Origin: Dama dama
Taxonomy: Eukaryota; Chordata; Mammalia; Artiodactyla; Cervidae
Direction of reading: 5' to 3'
Assembly (NCBI RefSeq): GCF_033118175.1
Contig: NC_083694.1
Coordinates: 34,123,608-34,187,607, forward strand
Length of the DNA stretch: 64,000 bases
Shown: positions 40,061-53,235 of the stretch, piece after piece
Numbering within the stretch: position 1 is the stretch's first letter
Layout: each line of letters starts with the position of its first letter
Position numbers and translations under genes: made by a program
Notes under the pieces: generated by a model
Told to the model about the DNA's origin: nothing
Databases searched by the model: none
The model's input: the letters and a program-made list of their open reading frames with translations, nothing else

Positions 40061-41639
40061 ATAGAGAGTTAGTAAAAGTAGGTGACCTAGAAATCAGGGC
40101 TGGAACCATGCCTATCTGATACTGCCATAAGTGATCAGAAATCTCCCAGTTTACTTGGCATTTGCTAGTACACTGGAGGTCCTTGACACGGATAATATGC
40201 CCAAGAGATGGGCAATAAAGGAGACAGTGAACTTTGACGGGGTCATCTTGAGTATTCATGAGAGAGAAATCAAGCAGCCTTACAGACAGTTCTATAACAA
40301 TACACAATGACTCAGGAGAAGGATTTCAGAGTGTGTTCTGATGATCCCCTATAGACTTGGGCCCAAGGGGCAAGGCTGTTTGGGAGGCTTTCTCTGCAGC
40401 TGACCTCATAATGGATACTGAAAATTCAAACCCAAGGAATTACAGTACCCTTAAGAAAAACCAAACCCACAGGTACTTGTTTCTTGGGAAGCTCTTGTTG
40501 CTATACTTCACACACATTTCAGTTTGAAAAGCTCCAAAAGGAAAATGATCAAATTAGAAAATAGCAATTAAAGTTATTTAGAAGATTATTTTTATAAAGA
40601 CATATTAGAAAAATTTTAAATAAGATTTAATAAGATTTAAATAAGACTAAATAAGATTTAATAAATTTTAAATAAGATTTAAATAAAATTTTAAATAAGA
40701 TCAAAGCAGACAGAATATATAATAAATAATGATGGAATAGTTGGGATGGACTTTTCTACTAAATTCACAAAGAATTTGAGAGGGCAAATGTTGAGATAAT
40801 CCAAGAAATATTGAGATAATTTAAGATTTAAGGAAAAAAGAACTCCTTATATTCAAAAATTTAAAGGGTCAAATGGCTGGAATGCAATCTTTTGAAGGGC
40901 AAATTGGAGATGTTGAAGGAATACTTTTAATTTTTTATAACAATGTTATAAAAAGCAATTGCCAAACTTTTTCTATAAACTTTCTTGCTACTACTGCAAA
41001 AGTTATACTGGGCTAAATATATTTCAGTGAAATTTCAAGCTTCTTATTATATGTGTATAGAGCTTGTAGCAGAGTTTCTGGGAAAGCTGAATTGAGACAA
41101 TGGCCTTGAGCTGAGGTGGCCAGTACTCCGGGTGGGCAGACAGTGGCCTGGAGATGGCTGCACAAGGAGAATGAGGTGAGTTGCCAGCTGACGCCAAGAA
41201 GACAGGGAGGCTCCCCTCTCTACCTGTGCTCCCGTCAACGCCACTGTCACTGCCCAGAGCAGCCTCTGAACCTCACAGACCTTCCCCGGCTCAAAGGCTC
41301 CACTAGCTCCCTATTTCCCATTGTATTACACCAGACTTCTTGGCGTGGCTTTCATAAAGCCCAACATCACAACCCCCTAAAACCAGCTTGCTTCTGGCTC
41401 CAGTCACTCTCCCTGTCCTGATGCTCAGGGGCAGAGAAAGGACTTCACTGCTTGAAATGTCCTTTCTTTTATTCTTTCAGGGCAAAGAATGCCCCTTTTA
41501 CTTCTTTTCTATTGGTCAGAGCTCTTTATATGTAGTGGGCTATAGACGATAATTAAATATCTGTATCATGTTCTCTATTTCTCTTCTTCTCATCCAATCT
41601 TTCTCAAAGTTGGCTACAGATTAAAAAGAAGCTTTTTAC
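40061..41639. other. Mostly unassigned; one AT-rich tandem tract
   Basis: 40612-40700 consists of TAAGATTTAAA-like units of 10-12 bp. The stretch at 40081-40330 and a pyrimidine-rich block at 41260-41420 are not recognised; the latter resembles L2 weakly. No exon found. Confidence 0.5.
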
Positions 41640-42570
41640 CTAAACAGACATTTCTCCAGAGAAGACATACAAATGGCCAAGACGCACAAGAAAAGATATT
41701 CAACATCACTAATTATTAGAGAAATGCAAATCAAAACTATGATGAGCTACCACCTCACACTGGTCGGAATGGCCATCGTAAAATCAACAAATAACAAATG
41801 CTGCAGAGGGTGTGGAGGAGAAAAGGGAACCCTCCTACACTGTTGGTGGGAAAGCAAGTTGGTGAAGCCAATGGAAAACAGCACAGAGGTTCCTCAAAAA
41901 ACTAAAATCAGAGTTGCCATCCAGCAATCCCACACCTGGGCATATATCCTGAGAAAATCATAATTCAAAACTATACATGCATCCCTATATTCACAGCAAC
42001 ACTATTCACAACAGCCAAGATATGGAAGCAACCTAAATGTCCATTGACAGATGAATGGATGAAGAAAATGTAGTGTGTGGTGTGTGTGTGTCTATATATA
42101 TACACACCTACCACACACATACAATGGCATACTACTCAGTCATAATAAATAATGAAATAATACCATTTTCAATCATACTAAGTGAAGTAAGTCAGAAGGA
42201 GAAAGACAAACACCATATGATATCATTGATACAAGAAATCTAAATATGACACAAAAGAACTTACCTATGAAACAGAAACAGACTTACAGACATAGAGAGC
42301 AGACTTGTGGATGCCAAGGGGGAGAGAGAGTGTGAGAGTTTGGCATTAGCAGATGAAAACTATCATTTCTAGGGTGGATAAATAACAAGGTCTTATTACA
42401 GTAGAGAACAGAGAACTATATTCCGTATCCTGTGATAAAGCATAATGGAAAAGAATCTGAAAAAGAATGTGTATATATATACATAACTGAACCACTTTGC
42501 TATATAGCAGAAACTAACACAACATCGTAAATCAACTATATTTCAATAGAATACATTTTTTTTAAAAAAT
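41640..42570 (+). mobile_element. L1 LINE 3' end
   Basis: Same segment of L1 as at 26455-27365 (gacatttctccagagaagac, agagaaatgcaaatcaaaac, ggtgtggaggagaaaaggga, cataatggaaaagaatctga, atcaactatatttcaataga). It preserves a 97-codon frame fragment but is not a functional ORF. Confidence 0.9.
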
Positions 42571-43489
42571 TTCTTACACAATCTCCATCACTGACTTCAG
42601 CCAATCATGCTGATACAAAAACAAACACTGACATTCATGGACAGAATGGAAAGCACTCTGTCTCTAGGCCGGCAAAGACCCTGTCTGGTTTGCAGGAACA
42701 GTTTAGGGCCGTAAAGAACTGGAGAGGATTTCAGGAGGATAAGAAACCAGTGACTATATTTCTATAAAAAATGGAGAGTAAATAGGCTTCCACAAAGAAA
42801 AAATTATGACAGATATATGCTTCAGACAAGTACTTTTTATATCATGAATCAATCTTAATCTTATTTTCAAACAAGAATATCAGTGTCCCATAAATACTCC
42901 AAAAGTTCTTTAAGCTTCCAGAAGAGTATAAAACAACGATTCATGTAAAGCTTATCAGTTTTAAAGATTTCATTCAGAGTAGCTTAGTTCTTAGTTTCTA
43001 AGCCTTATTTTGAATGGTATAACCTGGCTTTGGTCTCATCAAAAACCTACATATTTTATTTAATGTTTCATTTTCTCTTAAACTGCTTAAAACAGAACAG
43101 TGATGTCAAAGGCTTAAACAGAATCCAATTAAAATACAGGTGACCTCCTGTTGGCATATTCCTCTGGGGCTATTTTCAAGAATAATGTTGATAGACTGTG
43201 TTTTTAAAACAGAGAGGTTTTCTATAGATTGTGTCCCTGGGAACTTTACAGTAGAGAAAGCTGACAGTGTTTCAAGATAAAGCAGTAATAACAGCAGTAA
43301 CAACACTGAAAATAATGTGGCGGAGACCGCCAGTGCCCACCCAGTACTCATTTCCCTTCCTCCTGCATAAAGAGGATTCTGACTTTGTTGGTGGATAACC
43401 AAGTATATAACTTCTGTTACAGGTGGTGGGGAGGGAGGAGGATGCCTCCTTTCTGACTAATATCATATAAGCAAAAGTGTTGGGTAGGG
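42571..43489. other. No recognised repeat; spurious minus-strand frame
   Basis: Unassigned DNA. The minus frame at 43106-43402 contains a run of leucines from CTG/TTA-rich DNA and has no recognised homolog. Confidence 0.45.
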
Positions 43490-43800
43490 CTTACAGGAAA
43501 GCTCCTTAAAAGCAGGCAAACTTATCTGGCAGTATCCTGTTGCCATTTGCCCTTCAGTTCTTTCTTCTGGAATGAGCACACGATGCCAGAGACAGAGTAG
43601 CCGCCTTGGAACTAAGGGGTGATCATAAGGGTAAGGACAAGAGCATTGCAGAGATCTGGGGACTGAATTCCATAGCTGCTAAACCGAAGCCTATCATGGC
43701 TTGCCTCCTCACTTCTTGCTTCACAATAAGAAAACCTCTAATTTTTTTGTTGTGTTTTTGGCACATCTGTTTCTAGCAGCCAAATTCTTAACAGATATAA
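43490..43800 (+). repeat. Old LTR-like remnant (MaLR type)
   Basis: tgttgggtagggcttacagg, aaagctccttaaaagcaggc and tgccatttgcccttcagttc followed by a leading part of tgatgccagagacagagtag. This resembles mammalian ERVL-MaLR (MLT1-type) LTRs. Assignment from memory. Confidence 0.5.
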
Positions 43801-43849
43801 ATAACAGTAATAACTACAATAACACTGATGATGACAACAGCACTGTTCT

Positions 43850-43988
43850 ACTAAAAGTTCTGCATTATTTCATTTAATACTTACTGATCTATGATTATTA
43901 TCTCTGCATGACAATTCAGGAAACTGAGGTTTGGACCCCACAGCCAGCGAAGAAGCAGAGTTAGGATTTGAGTCCTGGCAATCTAATT
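43850..43988 (-). repeat. Probable MIR (minus)
   Basis: cattatttcatttaatactt, then gcatgacaattcaggaaact, gaggtttgg and ggatttgagtcctggcaatc; a reversed MIR pattern directly before a BovA fragment. Confidence 0.55.
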
Positions 43989-44115
43989 TTACTGGAGAAG
44001 GAAATGGCAACCCACTCCATTATTCTTGCCTGGAAAATCCCATGGACAGAGGAGCCTGGAGGGCTACAGTCCATGGGGGTCCCAAAGAGTTGGACATGAC
44101 CAAGTGGGCCATAAT
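43989..44115 (+). mobile_element. BovA SINE fragment (plus)
   Basis: 5'-truncated body: actggagaaggaaatggcaa, ttcttgcctggaaaatccca, gtccatgggggtcccaaaga. Confidence 0.9.
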
Positions 44116-44314
44116 CTGCCGACCCTTATTAAAGCATGCTGTCTAAACAGCACACATCTCTAGCTGGCAACATACATCATTTTCGATGAGTATAATCATA
44201 AATAGCAAAATCATACTGATCATACACCAGAGAAGATATTCTGTTACAAGTTTTATCTGCTATGTGGGAGGCCTTCATATTTTGTGCCAAAAAATCTAGT
44301 TAAAAATAATTCTA

Positions 44315-44428
44315 AGGGACTTCCCTGGTGGTCCAATGGTTAAGACTCCATGCTTGCAATACAGGGGACAAGGGTTTGATCCCTGGTCAGGGGACTAACA
44401 TCCCTCATGCCATGCAGTATGGCCAAAA
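44315..44428 (+). mobile_element. Cetartiodactyl tRNA-derived SINE (plus)
   Basis: gggacttccctggtggtcca, gacaagggtttgatccctgg and aacatccctcatgccatgca mark this tRNA-Glu-like SINE, without a BovB-derived body. Confidence 0.88.
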
Positions 44429-45029
44429 AATTTCTTTTTAATTAAAAGTAGATTAAAATATAATTTAACACTTCTTGGTACTTAACAAATGCCAAAGATT
44501 ATACTAATTGAACCCCAATAGAATACAAATTCACCTTGTTATTGGTGAACTATGCATTTTTTTTTTTACATGACTTCCTCCCTCCCTCCTTTCTTTCTTT
44601 AGATTCAAGAAAATTTTCTGACTCAGAGAAGGAGTCAAAAACTCACTCCAACTTTAGTCACTGCACAAAGCTATATCAACCATAGCAGCTTACAGAGAGT
44701 AGGCACAGAGAGTCTGGTACCAGTGCAACTGATGTTCTATTTCTTACTTGATGCTCAAGGCTTCCCAGGTTCTCATCACAGCAGTGATTATAAGGAAAAG
44801 GTCTTATTTGTTTTCTACAAAGATTAAATATATTGTACTTGTGTAAGTTCTTTCCACTGATACATTATCCAAAAAAACACTCCTTATTTTTGAAAAAAGG
44901 GTTAAAGTGTTTCAAAACTATTTCTTCATTTAGTTCTGTATTGATAAATCACTCAATATTTAATATGCAGTGAATGCCTTCTTCCCTCATGTTTCTTCTT
45001 TCGCAAACCCCAGGTGTAGTTAGTCTCTA

Positions 45030-45570
45030 AGGATGGACTTTATGAGCTGCATCATCCAGTGTTCATAGCCTTGGGTATCCGCCCCTACACTGAATACAGG
45101 CTGGCCTGGGATTCACTTTAACGAAAGATGTTAAGGTGAATGAAAGGGATGTACTGGAAAGTTTATGTGATGGAAGGGATGTTGTGCCAGTTCTTGATCT
45201 AAGCCTTAAGAAGGCTTAGCCACTTCTGCTTTTGGCAGTCCCAACCTGCCACATAAGGAGTCTTTCTGCTAGACACGTGACCATGTGGAGAAGCAGCAGC
45301 TCTGAGCCGACTTGGAGAGAAAGGGGTATTCAGCTGTTCAATCCAAGCTCTCTTGTGGTTCTCTACCAAACGTCAGAGATGTGAAAGAGCTCTCCTGAAC
45401 ATTCTAGCCCAGTTGAACCCCTCTGCTCCAGCCAGCATCACAGGGAACAAATAAACCACCAAAAGAATCCAGTAAACCACAGAATTGTGAGAGAGAAAAT
45501 GATGATTATTTTTTTTAGCCACTAAGTTTTGGGGTCATTTATAACACAGCAATAGATAATAGAAACACTC
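45030..45570 (+). mobile_element. ERVL-MaLR LTR (MLT1-type)
   Basis: actgaatacaggctggcctg, gttgtgccagttcttgatct, gccttaagaaggcttagcca, gacacgtgaccatgtggaga and, at the end, agccactaagttttggggtc with cagcaatagataat. This is the standard order of an MLT1-type LTR. Old, diverged. Confidence 0.72.
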
Positions 45571-45884
45571 TGAAATAATATGAAAGAATATATTAATAGT
45601 GTTTCTTTGCTGGGAATCACTGCAGTGAATACTCAAACCACACAGACTTCTACCTGGAGCTAGTAAAAAAGAAAAAAACAAGACAACAATTTTTTTTTTC
45701 ACCCTGAAAAAAGCTTATTGACCTGGTCTTGACTTGGCCCACAGGAAAACAAAGTGAAAAACAAGATCTTCAGAATAGGGTAACTTGGGGATTACCTAGA
45801 AGACAAGTGATCAATCAACACATTAGTGTTCTACAGAGAGAAGCAAATGGGTGCCATGGAAAAATCATCGGTGTTGGATGTAGA

Positions 45885-46108
45885 TCTGGGTTTGCCTCCC
45901 AGCATTTCTGTTTCCTTGCTATGAGATCATGAGCAAATCATTTAGGATCACTAAATCTCGGTTTCCTTAGCTCCCAAGTGAGAATACTGGCAGTTCCTAC
46001 CTTTTAGGACTGTTTTAAGGATTCAATTAGATAAATGTATGTAAAATACACACAGTTTCGGTACATAGCACAGTTTTGGTACATAACAGGTATTCAGAAA
46101 ACCTTATT
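45885..46108 (+). repeat. MIR
   Basis: atctgggtttgcctcccagc, gagatcatgagcaaatcatt, ggatcactaaatctcggttt, tttaggactgttttaaggat, acataacaggtattcagaaa; the full MIR order is present. Confidence 0.72.
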
Positions 46109-46269
46109 TTGTTGCCCTTATAGAGGTATCATGATGAGATCTTGGCTGAATTGAAGGCCTAAGTCTGGGGGCATGCCTCCCTCCCACCATAGTTCCTCTG
46201 ATTGCCTTCCAAGGGATGGCAAGAACTGAATCCTCCATCTGACCAACAAGTATTATGATGTCCATCTTG

Positions 46270-46840
46270 GGTTACTGTTACTGGCTGAACTGTGTTCCCC
46301 CCATATTCACATGTCTCTTAGTTATCTCAGAATGTGACTGTATTTTGAGAAGGATCTTTAAACTGGTGATTAAATTAAGCTGGGGTGGTTAGGGTGGATC
46401 CTAATCCAATCCTTGTAAGAAGAGGAGATTAGGGCCCAAACACACACAGAAGAAAGACTATGTGAAAACAACCTAGATGGGTGGGATGGGGAGGGAGATG
46501 GGAGGGAGTTTCAAAAGGGAGGGGATATATGTATACCTATAGCTGATTCATGTTGAGGCTTGACAGAAAACAGCAAAATTCTGTAAAGCAATTATCCTTC
46601 AATAAAAAATAAATTAATTAAAAGAATAAATAAATAAAGCTGTAACAAAAAAAAAAGAAGAAGAAGAAGACAGCCATCTACCCACCAAGGAGTGAAGGCC
46701 TCAGAAGAAACCAAGACTGCTGACACCGTCATCTCAAACTTCTAGCCTCCAGAAATGTGAGGACATAAATTTTTGTTGGTTAAACCACCCAGTCTGTGGC
46801 ACTTTGTTATGGCAGACCTGGTAAACTAGCTATTCTGAAA
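46270..46840 (+). mobile_element. MaLR-type LTR interrupted by an L1 tail
   Basis: The left part has tgaactgtgttccccccata, cagaatgtgactgtattttg, gatcctaatccaatccttgt. The right part has aaggcctcagaagaaaccaa, ttctagcctccagaaatgtg, aaccacccagtctgtggcac. They are consecutive in the LTR but separated by about 185 bp of L1. Confidence 0.8.
46472..46670 (+). mobile_element. Young L1 3' tail with poly(A)/GAA tail
   Basis: tgggatggggagggagatgg, gggaggggatatatgtatac, tgattcatgttgaggcttga and tctgtaaagcaattatcctt are the ruminant L1 3'UTR end. It is followed by an A run and (GAA)n. 5'-truncated; inserted in the MaLR LTR. Confidence 0.88.
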
Positions 46841-48337
46841 TGATTAAGGTACATGAAACAAGCTAATAAATCACAGGTTATAAAGGGAGTGGAAAGGATG
46901 CAATAGAAGGAGATGGGGGGGAACGAAAAGAGCATGGAGACAGGCCTTGCCACTTGGGGAGCTTGGGTTGTGATGTCATTTGGGATCTGCCTAAGTCCAT
47001 GCCTGAGCCTGGCAGGTAAAAAGTTCACCTAAGGATATAGAACAGCCAAAAGAAAATAAAACTGCTATACCAAATGCAGAAAGAGAAAAAACTCTGTCCC
47101 TTGGGACCCTCTTCCCCTATAAAAGTATTAAAACAGCTTACAGTACAAGTAAAAAGGGGAAACGTTCTGCTATTTTGAGCCTCTTTCACTCTTGTAAGTG
47201 ACATTTGTGGTGTCAACATTCAATGAGAGCTATTCAGAATTTGGCACTTTTAATTCATGTGAGAATGCCAATTCCACGGAGTAAGGAAGATATTAGAGCT
47301 ATACTTAATATAGAGTGCAAATATTGCACTGGAGTAGGTTAGAGATAAAAATGTCAATTATATGTAAAATTAAATACCACCTTCTTGAATCATTCATCTT
47401 GGCATCATGGAAAATTTTCCAGCCTTCCCCAAGAGTGTCAGATTTGGTAACATTAATTCATAAATGGCCTGATTCCTGAGTGAGTCAACAGTGACTAAAA
47501 TACTTTGAATAAATGTTCCACTTATTTAAACTGTCCGGTCAAAACCACAGTTTACTGAATTCTCTGCAGTGGTTTATATTTTTTAAAGAGTTACAGTTAC
47601 CACTTGCATCCTCTCAGTGTTCCCTGACATACAGAGACTGAGTAGACATGATTAATAGGAGGCTGACTGGGCCCCCCATGTCTTAAAAGTCAACAAAAAA
47701 AGATTGATTAAGTAGGTAGCCATGGTGATTATATTAAAAAATAGAGCTTACTCCCATGAACAGATGATCCTGGGTATCAAGGCAGGACCTTATTACATCT
47801 TTGTCTCTGGGAATTCTAAAATAACAACTTCTTTTAGTGAACAAGGGACATTACTTGAAAACTTGAAATTATGGGAGATTATGAGAATAGAGATTGAAAT
47901 TAACAAAACCAAACCATAAAAATCTAAGATTTTACTCTAATCTCTTTTACTACCTTTTAAAACTGAAGTTCTTCAGATCATACAGAAACTTAATATCTGG
48001 TTTAAAATTTAGTGCTAAATATGAACCAAAGATTTAAGGACTATGAAGCTGACATTAAACATATACCCTTCCAAATTAGTCCTGATGGCTGTTAGAGTCA
48101 TGAAATATTCGGAAGAAAGTTACTAATCCATGTCATTTTATAATTTTAATTAATTTAATGATTCTCTTATTTGTTCCTTAGTGGAGGGAACTTTCTGAGC
48201 CCTTTAGTGACACTGTGGGATTTACTTTGCTTCTAATCTGGAAACTAATACACAAAATAACAAATCAAAAATATTGAAGAACCTTGCCGAAGTTCTTCCC
48301 TTTTGCTTATGCCCAGATCTAATCATTTTTTAAAATT
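46841..48337. other. No recognised feature
   Basis: About 1.5 kb of AT-rich DNA without a recognised repeat or exon on either strand. Confidence 0.45.
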
Positions 48338-48619
48338 ATTTATTTTATTTTTGGCTCCACTGGGTCCTCATTGCTGCTTGCAGGCTTTCTCTAGTTGTGG
48401 CGAGTAGAAGCTACTCTCTAGTTGTGGTGCACAAGTTTCTCCTTGCAGTGGCTTCTCTTATTGCCGACCATGAGCTCTAGAGGGTGTGGGCTTCAGTGGT
48501 TGCGGCACATGAGTGTAGTGGTCCCTCCCAGCATGTGAGATTTTCCTGGACCAGGGATTGAACTGGTGTCCTCTGCATTGAAAAGCAGATTCTTAAGCAC
48601 TGGACCTCCAGGGAAGTCC
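48338..48619 (-). mobile_element. Long tRNA-derived SINE (minus)
   Basis: tttatttttggctccactgg, gctttctctagttgtggcga, ggcttctcttattgccgacc, gagctctagagggtgtgggc, ggaccagggattgaactggt, and the terminal ctccagggaagtcccc. This is a nearly full-length cetartiodactyl tRNA-derived SINE with its extended body, unlike the short copies elsewhere here. Confidence 0.88.
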
Positions 48620-49588
48620 CCAGATTTATTCATTTAAATGTGAAACAACACTTTTAAGTTGAAGACACCTGAATGTAATATCCAAACATGTTAGAAAAAA
48701 GTGCCCCATAGGCCAGCATGATACGTTCTGCAGGGCTAAAATATCATATACTTAAATGAGAAAACTAATATGTATTCATCTCAGTGGAATGACATTAGTC
48801 ATAAAAGCTCTAGCTGTAAAATGCTTGTTACTTGATTTTCTACCATTTCCAAAGGATTAGTGATAATATATATTCTACTTTGAATAGAAAAAATTCTTTG
48901 CCTCAGTTCCTTTAACTTATAAATTATTTTTATCTTTCTTTTAAAAATTGTATCCTCATTTGGGTGATATTGGAAAGGCATGGACTAAAAATAAAAATTT
49001 CTTAAGCTTAGGCTTTATTTAAAATATTGTTGACCTGAAACTGTTAGGCTGTTATCAACGCCCAGTGATATTTTGTGGTACAGACACTAAGTACCAAGCT
49101 AACTTCTATGATCTATTATCTGGCACTCATTATTATGCCATTAACTATTACCAGGGTTTTAGTATTGGGACATTACAGGAACTTTTTACTCAGATGTGGT
49201 ATGTAAAGAAGTTTGACTCATAAAGAAAATCCTTGTTTTCATTTATTTTTTAATCAGTAGATCATGCTTCATTAGTCTAGCAATCAACTCAGAATTCTTG
49301 GTAGTGCTCCCAAGATTAAATCACAACATGGAGTTATTGGAATAGAGACAGTTCTGCTGAAAGTGGCCAAGTTACAGAGGACTTGACCTACTATCAAGAA
49401 AACGCCATATAAATCCATGCTGTGAAAACTTTCACACTTTTCCTGTTTAAAGTATATTCATGATTTCTGCTATACTTCCTATAGTTGTCAGTAACCAGAC
49501 AGCACTTTTTTTTTGTAAATGAGACACTGGATGCAAAATGTTCCCTCCACAAAGGTTCCAAATTTTTCATAATCTTTTGCTAAGAGGC
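48620..49588. other. No recognised feature
   Basis: AT-rich sequence, no element or exon recognised. Confidence 0.45.
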
Positions 49589-49786
49589 CAGTGAAGTTGC
49601 TCAGTTGTGTCCGACTCTTTGCGATCCCATGGACTGTAGCCTACCAGATTCCTCCATCCATGGAATCTACCAGGCAAGAGTACTGGAGTGGGTTGCCATT
49701 TCCTTCTCCAGGGGATCTTCCTGACCCAGGGATCAAACCCAGGTCTCCCGCATTGCAGGCAAACACTTTACCGTCTGAGCCACCAG
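49589..49786 (-). mobile_element. Bov-tA/BovA SINE (minus)
   Basis: gtgaagttgctcagttgtgt, gcgatcccatggactgtagc, gccatttccttctccagggg and ccgtctgagccaccag; near-complete and weakly diverged. Confidence 0.94.
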
Positions 49787-52393
49787 TTTTGTACTTATCA
49801 TGCCACGGAACAGAGAAAACTATCCACCTAAAAAGGCTTTGAGGCAGATTTTATAAACCTGCACTGAGGCATTCTACCTGAAATAAACTATTCTGTTTGT
49901 GAGATTCTAAACCTAAAACCCAAATTAAATGTTCTTTATCTTCTGGCACTTACCTTTTAAAATATATTTTTCATACATGAACCCTACTACAATGACACTC
50001 ACTCCAACCAAAATGTTTATTCATGCTTCTTTGAACTTATACATCTTTTCTTCCACAACTTTATTTGAAATACTCCCTCTTTGTAGAATACCCACCTTTT
50101 ATTACCCTCTTTCAATGTCTAAGCCTCACCTCCATATAACACTTTTCCTAAATATTGTTTGTGGTCCCTCAAGTACTTCTATCTTCTGATTTTCATTTAC
50201 ATTTTCATGGGAATATATATCATGGGAATATATTTTAAAAATTAAGAACATGATATAACTAGTATAGACTATTGCTTCATGTGTATGGATTTGTCTATTT
50301 TATCTTTGGATCCTTCAAATACAGCTAGGTCAACATGCACTTGTTGGTAATAATAACAAAAGGAATTTCAGAATGTGATATTCAGGCTTGCATTTGCCAA
50401 GGAGGTTTAAACGAAGCTTAATGTTAATTTAAACTTCTACCTTAGAAACTAGGGGGAAAAAAGAGCAAACTAAATCCAAATTAAGCAGAAGAAATAATAA
50501 AAACTAGAGCACAAATCAATAAAGTTTAAAAGATGTCATCAATAGGTAAAATCAATAAAACAAAAAGTTAGGCCCTAAAAAAGACCAATAAAATCCATAA
50601 GCTTCTTGCCAGCATAATAAAAGAAAAAAAAAGGAAAGAAAATTATTAATATTACAAATGAAAGAGGGGATATCACTACAGATCCTTTGGAAATTAAAAG
50701 GATAATAAAGGATATTATGAAATAAATATTCTATGTCCCCAAAGCTGCTAACCTAGATGAAATTGACTAATTTCTTGAAAGACACAAAAGAAGTATGTCA
50801 TCTGAATAGGCTTGTATCTATTAATAACATTGACTCAATCATTAATAACCTTCCAAAACAGAAAGTACTAGGCCCAAATTGGTGAATTCTACCAAACACT
50901 TAAGATTATACTAATTCTCTACGATCTTTTATAGAAGACAGAAGCAGGAGTACTTTCCAAGTCATTTTTTGAGACCAGCATTACTCTAATAATAAAACCA
51001 GAAAGACACTACATAAAAACTGTATAATAATATCTCTCATGAACATAGATGCAAACATCCTCAACAAAATATTAGCAAATAAAGTCCAAAAATATATGAA
51101 AATAATTAGACATTACAATGAAGTGAGATTATCCTAGTATGTAAGGCTGTATCAACATTTGAAAATCAGTGAATGAAATCTATTACATCAACAGGCTAAA
51201 AAAGAAAAATCACATGCTCACTGATGTGATTCTTAGGAAAAGCATTTGATAAAATCCCACACACTCTTAGCAAACAAGGAACAGAGGGAACTTCCTCAAC
51301 TTAATAAAGAATATCTACTGAAAAAACAAATAAAAGCCTACAGCTAACGTCATACTTAAAAGTGAGAGACTCAAAGCTTTCCCACTAAGACTGGAAAAAA
51401 GGCAAGGATTTCCTCTCTCAATACTGCTTTTCAATATTGCACTGTAATTCCTAGCTAATGCAATAAGAAGAAAAGAAAAGGGAAATAAAAGGTAGACAGA
51501 TTGGGATAGAAAAATAAAACTGCCTTTGTTCATAAATGACATGAGAAACTGAAATAAATGAAAGAAAAACTTCTGGAGCTAATAAGCAACTATTGCAAGT
51601 TTTTAAGTTATAAGGTTAATTTACAAAAGTAAGTGACTTTTTTATACCAGCAATGAACAAGATAAATTTGAAATTAAGAATACAATACCACTTATATTTT
51701 AACCAAAAAATAATACTTAGGTATAAATCTAATGAAATATATTAAAGATCTATGTGAGGAAATCTATAAAACTCTGACAAAAGAAATCAAAGAACTAATT
51801 CCTTGAAAGAAGGATATACATAAGATATATACCAACTCTAAAGCAACAGTAACCCATAGCGTTTAGTACTGATGAAAGAAATAAATCAATGAAACAGAAC
51901 AGAGAGCCCAGAAATAGACCCATATAAACACAGTCAACTGAACATTGACAAAGGAAAGAAGGAAATACAATGTCTTTTCAACAGATGGTGTGTACCACTG
52001 AAGATATAAAGGTGGCACATCAGCATAGAAAAAGATGTTTCATATCACATTTTATGGATGTCAACAAACTGATTCTATCATTTGCTTTGCCTCTGACTCT
52101 CATGCCATAACAAACTGATTCTAAAGTTTGTATGTAGAAGCAAAAGACTCAGAATAGCCAATACAACACAGGAGAAGAACAACAAAGTTGGACTGACACT
52201 ACCAGACTTCAAGACCTAGTATAGTAACAGTAATCAAGATAGTGTGCTGTTGATGAAAAAAACAGACAAGAAGATCAGTAAAACAAAACATAAGCACAGG
52301 TGAGGAGTCACAGGCCTACATAAACATAGTCAATCTCTCTTTGACAAAGGAGCAAAGGCAATGCAATGGAGCAAAAATAGCATCCCCCCCCCG

Positions 52394-52514
52394 CTTTTTT
52401 TTTGACTGTGCCACCCAGTTTGTGGGACTTATTAACTCCCTTACCAGGGATGGGACCCAGACTATGGCCATGAAAGCCCTGAGTCTTAACTGCTAGACTG
52501 GCCAGGGAATTCCC
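52394..52514 (-). mobile_element. tRNA-derived SINE (minus)
   Basis: Follows a C/T-rich tract; tttgactgtgccacccagtt, aactcccttaccagggatgg and actggccagggaattccc mark a reversed cetartiodactyl tRNA SINE. Confidence 0.75.
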
Positions 52515-52556
52515 AAAGATAGCCTTTTTAACAAATGTTGCTGAAATACTGGACAT

Positions 52557-52762
52557 GCGTACATGCTAAGGCACTCAGTCATGTCTGACTCTTTATGACA
52601 CTATGGACTACAGCCTGCCAGGGTCTTCTGTCCATGGAGATTCTCCAGGCAAGAATACAGGAGTGAGTTGCCAAGCCCTCCTCCAGAGGGATCAAACCCG
52701 CATCTCATGTCTCCTGAATTGGCAGGTGGGTTCTTGACCACTAGGGCCACCTGGGAAGCCCA
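52557..52762 (-). mobile_element. BovA SINE (minus) with target-site duplication
   Basis: gcgtacatgctaaggcactc to ggccacctgggaagccc. The 10-mer TACTGGACAT occurs at 52547-52556 and again at 52766-52775, flanking the element. Confidence 0.92.
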
Positions 52763-53141
52763 AACTACTGGACATCCACATGCAAAATAAAAATGAATCT
52801 AGACACAGTTTTTACATCTGTCACAAAAATTAACTCAAAATGGATTACAGGCCTAAATGTAAAACACAAAACTATAAAACTCCTAGAAGATGGCATGAGA
52901 GAAAATATAGGTCACCTTGGGCATGGAGGTGATTTTTTAAATACAACACCAAAGGCATAATCCATGGAAGGAATAATTTGATAAGCTGGACTACATTAAA
53001 ATCTCTGCTCTGAGATGACACCATCAAAAGAATGAGAAGCCACAAACTGGGATAAAATAATTACAAAAACACAAGTGACAAAAGACTGTTACATGAAATA
53101 TACAAAACACTTTTAAAACTCAACAATAAGGAAATGAACAA

Positions 53142-53235
53142 GGGACTTCTCTGGTGGTCTAGTGGTTAAGAATCTGCCTTCCAATGCACAGGACGTGGGT
53201 TCAACCCCTGGTTGGGGAACTAAGATCCCATATGC
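53142..53235 (+). mobile_element. tRNA-derived SINE (plus)
   Basis: gggacttctctggtggtcta, aatctgcc, ggacgtgggttcaacccctg, actaagatcccatatgctgg. Confidence 0.85.

Noticed and set aside
40032..40307. Minus-strand 91-codon frame that looks superficially protein-like
   Set aside because: I could not match it to any family from memory, it overlaps a MER5A-like remnant at its end, and it has no supporting signals. A database search would settle whether it is a pseudogene fragment.
43106..43402. Minus-strand 98-codon frame with a leucine-rich stretch resembling a membrane segment
   Set aside because: The leucine run comes from simple trinucleotide-like sequence; no homolog recognised, no splice context, no support.
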